A stretch of DNA of 16,093 nt. It comes from Holophagaceae bacterium (GTDB lineage: Bacteria > Acidobacteriota > Holophagae > Holophagales > Holophagaceae). Numbering within the stretch: the stretch's first letter is position 1; the number at the start of each line of letters is the position of its first letter. This document shows, piece by piece, positions 1-6,630 of this stretch. The position numbers were made by a program, and so were the translations under genes. The stretch spans positions 1-16,093 of the forward strand of contig PMJK01000019.1 of assembly GCA_003158505.1 (NCBI GenBank). Direction: 5' to 3'. The notes beneath the pieces are model-generated. The model was not told the origin of the DNA. It saw only the letters and a list, made by a program, of their open reading frames with translations, and did not search any database.

Positions 1-93
1 GCCTTCCGGGATAACGAGGATGTGAAGTCCCTGCCGAGCCAGGCCCTGGTGTGGCGGGATGACTTCAGCAACCTCTTCCGTGTCCTGAAGTGA
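1..93 (+). CDS. C-terminal end of an unidentified protein (partial)
   Basis: The reading frame is open from the first base and closes at a TGA at 91-93, giving the last 30 residues of a protein that begins outside the window. The tail ends in WRDDFSNLFRVLK. An acidic, aromatic ending of this type occurs in some fused membrane/spermidine-synthase-like proteins, but 30 residues are too few to name a family, so I leave it unnamed. Its stop codon directly abuts the stop codon of the convergent prfB with no intervening base, so any terminator for either gene must lie inside the other gene. Coding status rests on the open frame, on codon use matching the surrounding genes, and on the fact that the prfB frame ends exactly where this one does. 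Confidence 0.6.
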   Translation, partial: AFRDNEDVKSLPSQALVWRDDFSNLFRVLK

Positions 94-1197
94 CTATTCC
101 GCCTTGAGGCTCTTGGCCAGCAGCTGGGTTCGGATGAATACGTCGATGTCGCCGTCCAGCACCTTCTGGGTTTGGCTGGTTTCTGCGCCGGTGCGGTGAT
201 CCTTCACCATCTGATAAGGCTGCAAGACGTAGCTGCGGATCTGGCTGCCCCAGGCCACATCGGCCTTGTCCCCGCTGGCGGCGGCCACCTTGTCCAGGAA
301 CTTCCGCTGCTCCACTTCGTAGAGCCGACCCTGCAGGACCTTCAAGGCGGTCGCACGGTTCTTGATCTGGCTGCGCTCGTTCTGACAGCTGACCACGATG
401 CCCGTCGGCAGATGGGTGAAGCGCACGGCGGATTCAGTGCGGTTCACGTGCTGGCCACCCGCACCGCTGGCCCGGAAGACATCGATCTTGAGATCCTTCT
501 CGGGGATATCGACGTTGATGGTGTCGTCCAGCTCGGGACTCACATACACGGCCGCAAAGCTGGTGTGGCGCCGCTTGGCGGAATCGAAGGGGCTGATGCG
601 CACCAGGCGGTGGACGCCGGCCTCGGCTCGCAGGTAACCGTAGGAGAATGGGGCATCCACGATGAAGGTGGCTCCCTTGATGCCGGCCTCCTCCCCGTCC
701 TGGTAGTCGATCATCTCCGTGGGCCAGCCCTTGGATTCACAGAAGCGCAGGTACATGCGGAGCAGCATGGCCGCCCAGTCCTGGCTTTCCGTGCCGCCGG
801 CCCCGGGAGCGATGGCCACGATGGCATGGTTGTGGTCGAGGTCCCCACTGAGCATCATGCGCAGCTCAGCATCCTCGACGACCTTGCGGAGCTCGCCTGC
901 CACAGATTCGACCTCGGCCAACATGTCCCCGTCTTCCTTGGCCAGTTCCAACCCGGTGTCCAAGTCCTCGATCCCGGTCGTCAGACGCTTGGCCAGGGCG
1001 ATGTCGCTGGTAATGGTCCCCCGCTTCTGCAGGAGGGGTTTGGCGGCATCGGGGTCGTCCCAAAAGCCTGGCGCCGTGGTCCGTTCCTCGATCTGCTCCA
1101 GCTCAAGGGCCTTGCGCTCGGGATCCAGGTGGGTGACCAACTGCTGGACGCGGGGTTCCAGCTCGTTCTTGGCCCGCACCAGGGTCTCGAAATCCAT
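94..1197 (-). CDS. prfB: Peptide chain release factor 2
   Basis: RF2 recognises UGA and UAA stop codons in the ribosomal A site and triggers hydrolysis of peptidyl-tRNA. The 367-residue product has the usual RF2 length. It shows the RF2-specific SPF tripeptide at residues 202-204 (RISPFDS), which acts as the stop-codon anticodon, and the catalytic GGQ loop at 247-249 within RASGAGGQHVNRTESAVR. An acidic coiled-coil N-terminal region comes first. The residue three before the GAGGQ run is Ala, as in most RF2 proteins. In many bacteria prfB is interrupted near codon 25 by an in-frame UGA and a +1 frameshift. Here the frame is continuous and the corresponding codons read CAC CTG GAT, so that autoregulatory switch is absent. 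The start at 1197 is supported by a GGAGA about 9 nt upstream. The gene is divergent from the hydrolase at 1283 and convergent with the partial gene at 1-93. Confidence 0.97.
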   Translation of the reverse strand: MDFETLVRAKNELEPRVQQLVTHLDPERKALELEQIEERTTAPGFWDDPDAAKPLLQKRGTITSDIALAKRLTTGIEDLDTGLELAKEDGDMLAEVESVAGELRKVVEDAELRMMLSGDLDHNHAIVAIAPGAGGTESQDWAAMLLRMYLRFCESKGWPTEMIDYQDGEEAGIKGATFIVDAPFSYGYLRAEAGVHRLVRISPFDSAKRRHTSFAAVYVSPELDDTINVDIPEKDLKIDVFRASGAGGQHVNRTESAVRFTHLPTGIVVSCQNERSQIKNRATALKVLQGRLYEVEQRKFLDKVAAASGDKADVAWGSQIRSYVLQPYQMVKDHRTGAETSQTQKVLDGDIDVFIRTQLLAKSLKAE

Positions 1198-1270
1198 CGT
1201 CAGCGTCTCCGGCCCCGTCCGCCGGGGAACCTTTGAGTTTAAGGCAATAAGGGATTCCCGGGCGCCACGC

Positions 1271-1276
1271 TATTCT
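1271..1276 (+). promoter_or_regulatory. Possible -10 element placed for a leaderless transcript
   Basis: TATTCT ends 6 nt before the ATG at 1283. If used as a -10 element, transcription would begin at or within a base or two of the start codon. No Shine-Dalgarno sequence sits at a normal distance from that ATG; the only purine-rich stretch (GGATGG) touches it. No convincing -35 box is present 16-18 nt upstream, so this is a weak call. The rest of the 85-bp divergent spacer (1198-1282) holds a 5-bp hairpin (CCCCG at 1213-1217, CGGGG at 1223-1227) in what would be the prfB leader. Confidence 0.25.
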
Positions 1277-1282
1277 GGATGG

Positions 1283-2281
1283 ATGTCTGGATTCATCCCT
1301 GTGATCCCCGCCGATCTGGAACCCACCCTCCGTGGGGTCCTGACCGGCCATGGGGGAGTGCCCCTGGCCTGGGCGCGGTGGGAACACCCCACGCCCAAGG
1401 GCCGGGTGGTCATCTCGCACGGCTACGGCGAGCATGGCGAGCGCTACCGCCATACGGCCCATTGGCTGCACGGGCTGGGCTGGTCCGTCTCCAGCGTGGA
1501 TCACCAGGGCTTCGGTCGCTCCGGCGGCCCTAGGGGCGATGCGGTAGGCATCCGTGCCTTCGTGGATGACCTGGCCCTCTTCCTGAGACAGGAGCGCCGC
1601 CACGACGCCGAGCGCACCGGCGCGACGGCCCGGCTGGTGGACGGTGTCCCCATGCCGCCCTTGCCGGTCTGTCCCCAGGTGGTTCTGGGCCATAGCTTCG
1701 GGGGCCTCGTCGCCATCCTTACACTCCTCTGGCATGCGGATACATTGGATGGCCTGATCCTGTCGAGCCCTGCTGTGTCCGTGACGTCGAGTTCGAAAAT
1801 CCTCGTGGTCCTATCGCGCCTGCTTCGCTTGTTCATGCCACACCGTCCTATCCAGCTCCATGGAGACAAGAGTCGCGTTTGTTCCGATCCCGTCATCGTC
1901 CAGCGCTACGAGGCCGATCCCCTTTGCCACCGGTGGGCCACCGCGGCCTTCGGGGCCGCCCTGGACGAAGGCCGGGCCGAGGTGCTGCCCCTGGGCCATG
2001 AACTGGACCGCCCCATGCTCCTGCTGGAGTCCGGAAGCGATACGGTGGTGGACCCGGACGCATCCGAGGCCCTGTGGTCCGCTGTGCGGCCAGAGCTCCT
2101 GGAACGCCACCGCCTGCCGGGCTTATTCCATGAGATCTTCCACGACCGCCGCCGGGCCGAGGCCCAGGCCCTGGTGGAGCCGTGGCTCGAGAAGCTGTAC
2201 CGAGCCTGGAACCCTTCGCCCAGGAACTCTTCGCATTGTCCCGCCATGTCTGAAGTGCTGCCGCCACCGGAGTCCAAATGA
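1283..2281 (+). CDS. Alpha/beta hydrolase, monoacylglycerol-lipase-like
   Basis: This is a serine hydrolase of the alpha/beta fold, most like the Hydrolase_4 (monoacylglycerol lipase/lysophospholipase) group, and probably acts on lipid esters; the real substrate is not readable from sequence. The 332-residue product has HGYGEHGERY at 46-55, a family hallmark around the oxyanion hole. It also has the nucleophile elbow GHSFGG with Ser138, a probable catalytic Asp253 in SGSDTVVDP, and His283 in GLFHEIFHD. No signal peptide is visible, so it is likely cytoplasmic. The frame is open far upstream, antisense to prfB, but homology begins only after the ATG at 1283. A second ATG at 1279 is out of frame. 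The stop TGA overlaps the bamD start in an ATGA, implying translational coupling and a shared transcript, perhaps tied to envelope lipid metabolism. Confidence 0.88.
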   Translation: MSGFIPVIPADLEPTLRGVLTGHGGVPLAWARWEHPTPKGRVVISHGYGEHGERYRHTAHWLHGLGWSVSSVDHQGFGRSGGPRGDAVGIRAFVDDLALFLRQERRHDAERTGATARLVDGVPMPPLPVCPQVVLGHSFGGLVAILTLLWHADTLDGLILSSPAVSVTSSSKILVVLSRLLRLFMPHRPIQLHGDKSRVCSDPVIVQRYEADPLCHRWATAAFGAALDEGRAEVLPLGHELDRPMLLLESGSDTVVDPDASEALWSAVRPELLERHRLPGLFHEIFHDRRRAEAQALVEPWLEKLYRAWNPSPRNSSHCPAMSEVLPPPESK

Positions 2282-3207
2282 AGCGCATCCTCACCGTCCT
2301 CGCTCTCACCGCCTCCATGGTGGGTCTGGGCCTGGGCTGCCACAAACCGAAGGCCATCGATACGGGCGTCTCTGCCGCCGAATTGATGACGACAGCAGAC
2401 AAACAGATGAAGCAGGGGAAGTTCACCGAAGCCCGTGTGACCCTGCGGCATCTGGAGCAATACCTTCCTGGATCCGCGGAATTCCCCAAGGCCAAGCTCA
2501 TGTTGGGCGATAGCTTCTTCTTCCAGAGCAGTCCCAGCTTCCCGGAAGCCGAGGTCGAGTACGCGAGCTTCCTGAACTACTTCCCTCGTCATGAACTGCG
2601 GGACTACGCGCTCTACCACCGCGCCCTCTGCCACTTCTCCTCCATCGAAAGCGCCGAACGCGATCAGACCGAGACCCGGAAGGCCCTGGATGGTTTCCAG
2701 CAGCTCCTCAAGGAATCCCCGGGAAGTCCTTATGTAGGGGAGACACGCGCGAAGATCCTTCAATGCTGGCGCCGCATTGCCGAGCACGAGCTGCTGGTGG
2801 GGACGTTCTACGTGAACACCTACTACTATCCCGGTGCTGAACGCCGGCTCAAGAATCTCCTGGAAACCTATCCCGACTACGTGGACCGCGAGCGGGCCTA
2901 CTTCTACCTGGGTGAGGCCATGCGCCAGCGACTCCTCTCGGGCGAAGAGGTCACTCAGTTCAACAAGGACTATGCGGTCAAGCTCCAGAAGGAAAGCCTG
3001 AAGGATCTCAGCAAAGAGGAGCTCATTCAGTACGGCAAGGATTTCCAGGCCTTCAGCGCCGAGCGGATCAAAGTCTTTCGCGCCGAAGCCAAGAGCTACT
3101 ATCGCAAGCTGGTGGAGAGCTATCCAGGCTCAGAGTGGTCCCGCCGAGCCTCCGATCGCCTCATCACCATGGGCCTAGAGGGCGCCAAGGAGGAATTGGA
3201 CAGTTAA
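2278..3207 (+). CDS. bamD: Outer membrane assembly lipoprotein BamD/ComL
   Basis: BamD is a lipoprotein on the periplasmic side of the outer membrane and, with BamA, folds beta-barrel proteins into that membrane. The 309-residue product starts with MKR, a hydrophobic stretch and a candidate acylated Cys21 (GLGC; Gly at -3 is slightly off the usual lipobox). Residue +2 is His rather than Asp, compatible with outer-membrane sorting. The mature part is TPR-like: repeats with spacing such as YASFLNYFPRHELRDYALYHRALCHF (roughly 95-120) and FYVNTYYYPGAERRLKNLLETYPDY (roughly 178-202) match the BamD pattern, including an RDQT-like segment (ERDQTETRKAL). The product is somewhat longer than E. coli BamD (245 aa), with extra charged residues around 225-260 (KDLSKEELIQYGKDFQ). 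The start codon overlaps the stop of the upstream hydrolase (ATGA). A structured repeat follows the stop and may end the transcript. Confidence 0.9.
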   Translation: MKRILTVLALTASMVGLGLGCHKPKAIDTGVSAAELMTTADKQMKQGKFTEARVTLRHLEQYLPGSAEFPKAKLMLGDSFFFQSSPSFPEAEVEYASFLNYFPRHELRDYALYHRALCHFSSIESAERDQTETRKALDGFQQLLKESPGSPYVGETRAKILQCWRRIAEHELLVGTFYVNTYYYPGAERRLKNLLETYPDYVDRERAYFYLGEAMRQRLLSGEEVTQFNKDYAVKLQKESLKDLSKEELIQYGKDFQAFSAERIKVFRAEAKSYYRKLVESYPGSEWSRRASDRLITMGLEGAKEELDS

Positions 3208-3212
3208 TACTG

Positions 3213-3296
3213 TCCGGGGAGACCGCCTGCTCACTTCGCTCGCGATGTCCCCCCGGAACCCCCGCTGTTGGGGCGGGGTGAACCCGCCCCAACAGC
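3213..3296 (+). repeat. Structured intergenic repeat, copy A (REP-like)
   Basis: An outer inverted repeat pairs TCCGGGGAGA (3213-3222) with TCCCCCCGGA (3248-3257), 9 of 10 positions paired. It is followed by the linker ACCCCC and a perfect 14-bp hairpin, GCTGTTGGGGCGGG (3264-3277) and its complement (3283-3296), around the loop GTGAA. The spacer between the outer arms contains GCTCACTTCGCTCGCGATG. The same order of parts occurs at 6975-7043 and 12800-12943. The hairpin has no U-tract after it, so it is not a classical intrinsic terminator, though it could end or stabilise the bamD mRNA. It fills most of the 113-bp gap before the aldo/keto reductase. Confidence 0.75.
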
Positions 3297-3320
3297 CAGC
3301 ATTCACATCCAGGAGGCGCC

Positions 3321-4310
3321 ATGGAGCTCAGTAGCCTCGGTCTAGGTACCTACCTGGGCCAAGCCTCGGACGCCGTTGATGCTGCCTACGTGGAGGCCGG
3401 GAAGGCCTTTTTCGCCGCCGGGGGGACCGTCTTCGACACCGCCGCGAACTACCGCAACGGGCGCTCGGAAAGGGCCCTGGGAGCAGTCTTCAAGGGTCTT
3501 CCCCGGGATGGTTTCTTTGTCTCCACCAAGGCCGGCTACATCCCCATGCCCGATGGCGATCCCGAGGAGGGCCCCCGGGCCTGGTTTCATCGGGTGCTGG
3601 AGCAGCCGGGCATCCTTTCCGTGGACGATCTGGTGGACGGATGCCACGCCATGACTCCGAAGTACTTGGCCCACCAGCTGGACATCAGCAGGGAGGCCCT
3701 GGGCCTCGAGAGCCTGGATCTGTTCCATCTGCACAATCCCGAACAGCAACTGGCGCACTTGGGAGCTGAGGCCTTCTACGCCGCCATTGGCAGAGCCTTT
3801 GAAGCCTGCGAGGGCTTCGTGGCCGCGGGAACAATCCGCGCCTATGGTGTGGCCACCTGGAACGGCTTCCGGGTGCCCCCCGGTCAGCAGGGGCACCTGA
3901 GCCTGGCCCGCCTGCTGGCGGCCGCCGAGGCGGCTGGCGGCCGGGATCACCACTTCCGTTGGATCCAGCTGCCCCTCAACCTGGCCATGCCCGAAGCCTT
4001 CCTGGCCCCGACCCAGGAGATCGATGGCACGGCGATGACCCCCCTGGCTGCCGCCCAGGCCAGCGGGCTCCTGGTCCAGACTTCGGCCTCCATCATGCAG
4101 GCGCGTATCCTGCGCCAGCTGCCGGATGGGTTCGCGGAAGCCCTAGGCCTGCGCACACCTGCCCAGGCGGCGCTCCAATTCACCCGCTCCTGCCCGGGGG
4201 TCACCACCGCCCTTTGTGGCATGGGGCATGCCGCTCACGTGGCCGAGAATGTGGCGGTCCTCGCCATCCCGAAGCTCGACCCCATCGCGCTGGAAAGCCT
4301 GTTCGGATGA
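3321..4310 (+). CDS. Aldo/keto reductase
   Basis: A cytoplasmic (alpha/beta)8-barrel oxidoreductase using NAD(P)H to interconvert a carbonyl and an alcohol; the substrate is unknown. The 329-residue protein opens with the family's LGLGTYLG strand and carries the active-site tetrad in order: Asp39 and Tyr44 in FDTAANYRNGRSE, Lys70 in STKAGY, and His138 in DLFHLHNPE. A segment of roughly 40 residues after the lysine (GDPEEGPRAWFHRVLEQPGILSVDDL) is longer than in minimal family members and probably forms a substrate loop. The C-terminal part has the usual AAQASGLLVQTSASI and LQFTRSCPGVTTALCGMG cofactor-end motifs. A strong AGGAGG at 3311-3316 sets the ATG at 3321. The stop overlaps the next start (ATGA at 4307-4310), so the reductase and the ThiE/TenI-like protein are coupled and may share a pathway. 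Confidence 0.92.
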   Translation: MELSSLGLGTYLGQASDAVDAAYVEAGKAFFAAGGTVFDTAANYRNGRSERALGAVFKGLPRDGFFVSTKAGYIPMPDGDPEEGPRAWFHRVLEQPGILSVDDLVDGCHAMTPKYLAHQLDISREALGLESLDLFHLHNPEQQLAHLGAEAFYAAIGRAFEACEGFVAAGTIRAYGVATWNGFRVPPGQQGHLSLARLLAAAEAAGGRDHHFRWIQLPLNLAMPEAFLAPTQEIDGTAMTPLAAAQASGLLVQTSASIMQARILRQLPDGFAEALGLRTPAQAALQFTRSCPGVTTALCGMGHAAHVAENVAVLAIPKLDPIALESLFG

Positions 4311-4858
4311 TCCTCCTGGCCATCACGCCGGGGCTCGGTTTCGACCGCGTTTCCTGGCGGACCGTGCTCCATGCCGGAGTGGATGAATTCATGATCCGGG
4401 AGAAGGACATGTCCGCCCGGCATCTCCTGGAAGCCGCCCGGTGGTGCCAGGACACCGCTCCGGAGGTACGGCTCTGGATGGCGGGTCGTCTGGACGTGGC
4501 CTTTGCCGCCGGGTGTGGCCTCCACGCCCCCGAAGTCCACCCCGACCTCGAACCAGGGCTGGTGCCGCTGTCGCGCCCCCTTCATGACGAATCCCAGTGG
4601 ATGGCCAGGAGAACCTCGGACCAGCTGCTGATCTCTCCGATCTTCGCCACCCCCGGCAAGGGTGCTCCCTGGGGATGGGAGCGATGCCGGACCTTCCTCG
4701 ATGGCCTGCCGGCTATCGGTCCCAAACTCCTCGCCCTGGGCGGCGTCGATCCGTTCAACGCCCCTCTGATCATGCATCCCCGCCTAGCCGGCATAGCCGC
4801 CATCCGCCCGTTTTGGGGGGGTGATCCCGCCCGGACCGTGGCGCGATTCCGGGAATGA
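4307..4858 (+). CDS. ThiE/TenI-like protein
   Basis: The 183-residue product has the outline of the thiamine-phosphate synthase/TenI (beta/alpha)8 family: FMIREKDMSARHLLEAA (28-44) where the family has its substrate-binding REK, SPIFATPGKG (110-119) matching the phosphate-region T-x-x-K loop, LALGGVDPFN (142-151), and AAIRPFW near the end. Arg31 and Lys33 are kept. The usual NDR-type segment reads MAGRLDVAFAAG, and the usual GVHLGQxD reads GLHAPEVH, so the aspartates that hold magnesium in genuine ThiE appear to be missing. It may therefore be a TenI-like paralogue with another role rather than a true thiamine-phosphate synthase. The start is fixed by the ATGA overlap with the aldo/keto reductase; a much longer open frame upstream is only the reductase read out of frame. 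Confidence 0.75.
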   Translation: MILLAITPGLGFDRVSWRTVLHAGVDEFMIREKDMSARHLLEAARWCQDTAPEVRLWMAGRLDVAFAAGCGLHAPEVHPDLEPGLVPLSRPLHDESQWMARRTSDQLLISPIFATPGKGAPWGWERCRTFLDGLPAIGPKLLALGGVDPFNAPLIMHPRLAGIAAIRPFWGGDPARTVARFRE

Positions 4859-4864
4859 TGAGCG

Positions 4865-4870
4865 TATCCT
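4865..4870 (+). promoter_or_regulatory. Possible -10 element for the channel gene
   Basis: TATCCT ends 7 nt before the ATG at 4878, and the bases between are pyrimidine-rich with no Shine-Dalgarno sequence. As at 1271-1276, this geometry would give a leaderless mRNA. There is no recognisable -35 box, and the gene could equally be reached by reinitiation from the gene ending at 4858. Confidence 0.2.
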
Positions 4871-4877
4871 TCTCCTC

Positions 4878-6302
4878 ATGTTCCGAGACTTGAGGGAGAA
4901 GGTCAGTGCGCCGCGCCGCATCCTGGCCTGGGCGTTGCTGGGGGTCCTGCTGGTGGTGGGGTCCTTCGTACTGCCCCGCATGACCTCGCTCCCTGCCGCG
5001 CATCTGGCGGCCGATGTGATCCTTTGGTCCACCGTGGCCTACGGCGCCATCCGGTTGCTCTCCTTTCTGCTGCTCGACCCGCTGCTGAGCCACCGGAAGA
5101 CCGCCACACCAGGCTTCGCGAGAGATCTCCTGGTCGTGGCACTTTATTTGGTGGCTGCCGGCGGCATTCTCCGTCAAGTGATGCAGGTGGGCCTTGGCCA
5201 GCTGCTGGGCACCGGTGCCATCGCAGCGGCGGTGGTGGGGCTCAGCCTTCAGGAAGTGCTCGGCAACCTCTTCGCGGGAATCTCCCTCCACCTCGACCCG
5301 GCCTTCATGGAGGGGGACTGGGTGGAGATCACGGGCAACCTGCGGGGCGGGCCCGGCCGGGAGACGCTCATCGGGCAGGTGGAGGCCATGACCTGGAGGA
5401 CGGTGCAGCTACGCACCGAGAATGGCGACATGGACATCCTGCCCAATCGCATCATCGCCCAGGCCGTGGTGACCAACCTCTATGTGCCCTCAGGACTGCA
5501 TCGGCGCACGGCCAAGGTCCTCGTCGAACCCAGGCCTGATCTGCACGTGGGCCTCGAGACCCTCACCCGGGCCCTGGCGGGCCTGCCCCACCTTCCCCAG
5601 CACCGCCCCGAGGTAGTGGTCCACAGTTCCGACATGGGTGGTGCAGTACTGGAGATGCGCTTCTGGGCCCTGGGCTTCCGCCACGGTCGGCAGGCCACCT
5701 TCCAGGCCAATCGGTTGGCGGCCACAGTCCTTCCCCGAGAGGGATTCCGCCTCATGGGCCCCCACGGTCCCACACCCCTGGTGGCTTACCCTGAGCAGGT
5801 GCCTGGCGCTTCGCCCATGGGTAAAATCATCAGTGAACTTGGGTTACCGGAGCATTGGGCCGAGGACCTGCGTCCCTACCTTCGACGACAACGGTTGGCT
5901 CCTGGAGAAGGGGTGATCCGAGAAGGAGACCCCGGGAATTCCCTCTTTGCAGTCCACCGGGGCATCCTGCAGGTGGTCCATCCAGAAGAACGGCAGGATC
6001 CCTACACCGGTCTCTTTTGGAGGCCTCTCGCCCAGTTGGGCCCGGGCCAGTGGTTCGGCGAGGCCAGCCTGCTGACGGGCGCTCCCCGGAATGCCACCAT
6101 CGTGGCCCTCACGGAGGCTGAGGTCCTTGAACTGCCAAAAGAGGCCTTCGAGGCCTCCCTAAAGCGAGAGCCCGAACTGCTGGATCGCCTGGTGGACCTG
6201 ATGGTTCGGAGAGAGCACGAAGCAGCCGAGGTCCCTGCCTCGAAGGAGGGCCGCAGGACCCAATGGGCCCGGCAAGTCCGCGCCTGGTTCGGTCTGAATT
6301 GA
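4878..6302 (+). CDS. MscS-family mechanosensitive channel with C-terminal cyclic-nucleotide-binding domain
   Basis: An inner-membrane channel of the MscS superfamily fused to a CRP-like sensor domain (474 residues). Hydrophobic segments lie at about 14-32, 41-65 and 82-97. The pore-lining helix covers roughly 105-137, with the Gly/Ala-rich GTGAIAAAVVGLSLQEVLGN leading into LDPAFMEGDWVEI. The MscS beta-domain follows, with ILPNRIIAQAVVTNLYVPSG, then an alpha/beta domain to about 300. A cyclic-nucleotide-binding fold spans about 335-460: GEGVIREGDPGNSLFAVHRGILQVV and the phosphate-binding cassette FGEASLLTGAPRNATIVA, with Glu395 and Arg404 in the positions that contact cAMP/cGMP in known domains. 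Such fusions are known as bCNG-type channels, which can be gated or modulated by cyclic nucleotides rather than tension alone. The ATG at 4878 follows the previous stop by 19 nt; a GTG at 4821 would add a non-homologous tail inside that gene. Confidence 0.9.
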   Translation: MFRDLREKVSAPRRILAWALLGVLLVVGSFVLPRMTSLPAAHLAADVILWSTVAYGAIRLLSFLLLDPLLSHRKTATPGFARDLLVVALYLVAAGGILRQVMQVGLGQLLGTGAIAAAVVGLSLQEVLGNLFAGISLHLDPAFMEGDWVEITGNLRGGPGRETLIGQVEAMTWRTVQLRTENGDMDILPNRIIAQAVVTNLYVPSGLHRRTAKVLVEPRPDLHVGLETLTRALAGLPHLPQHRPEVVVHSSDMGGAVLEMRFWALGFRHGRQATFQANRLAATVLPREGFRLMGPHGPTPLVAYPEQVPGASPMGKIISELGLPEHWAEDLRPYLRRQRLAPGEGVIREGDPGNSLFAVHRGILQVVHPEERQDPYTGLFWRPLAQLGPGQWFGEASLLTGAPRNATIVALTEAEVLELPKEAFEASLKREPELLDRLVDLMVRREHEAAEVPASKEGRRTQWARQVRAWFGLN

Positions 6303-6366
6303 GCCGGAGCATGTTCTGACCGATCTTTGCATCTGGAGCCCAGGGTATCCTGGGTGGGGAGGCGCC

Positions 6367-6627
6367 ATGGACTTGCCAGAGCATCTGCACCACCTGGTGA
6401 GCGAACTGGGTGATTCCCTGGTGAAAGCCTTGTCGGAGGATGACCACTGCCGGGACCTGGCCTTCCAGATCCAGGCCAAGGGCTATGCACTGATGTTGAT
6501 TCTCGAGGCCTCTCCCATGAGCGCGGATCAGAGGGCTCTGTCCGGCCTGGAGGAGGCTGAATCATCCTTGCCCTTCTCTGAGGACGATCTGCGCTTGATG
6601 AAGTCCTTCAAGATCCGGGTGGATTAA
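6367..6627 (+). CDS. Small acidic protein of unknown function
   Basis: An 86-residue product that I do not recognise. It is soluble, acidic and apparently helical, opening MDLPEHLHHLVSELGDSLVKAL and closing FSEDDLRLMKSFKIRVD, with two cysteine-poor halves separated by a Ser/Met/Pro linker around 49-53. No signal peptide or membrane segment is present. It has a clear ribosome binding site (GGGGAGG at 6356-6362, 4 nt before the ATG) and a possible TATCCT -10 at 6346-6351. The stop TAA lies 3 nt before the GTG of rlmN, so the two are almost certainly in one operon. The strong ribosome binding site and tight spacing argue that it is a real gene. A regulatory or adaptor role is possible but nothing in the sequence specifies one. 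Confidence 0.75.
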   Translation: MDLPEHLHHLVSELGDSLVKALSEDDHCRDLAFQIQAKGYALMLILEASPMSADQRALSGLEEAESSLPFSEDDLRLMKSFKIRVD

Positions 6628-6630
6628 GCT

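Noticed and set aside
172..1236. Long plus-strand open frame antisense to prfB (354 codons)
   Set aside because: It is the complement of a well-conserved RF2 gene in a GC-rich genome, where antisense frames stay open by codon bias; its translation shows no domain-like pattern.
719..1282. N-terminal extension of the alpha/beta hydrolase frame
   Set aside because: The residues are Ser/Arg-rich antisense translation of prfB; family similarity begins only after the ATG at 1283.
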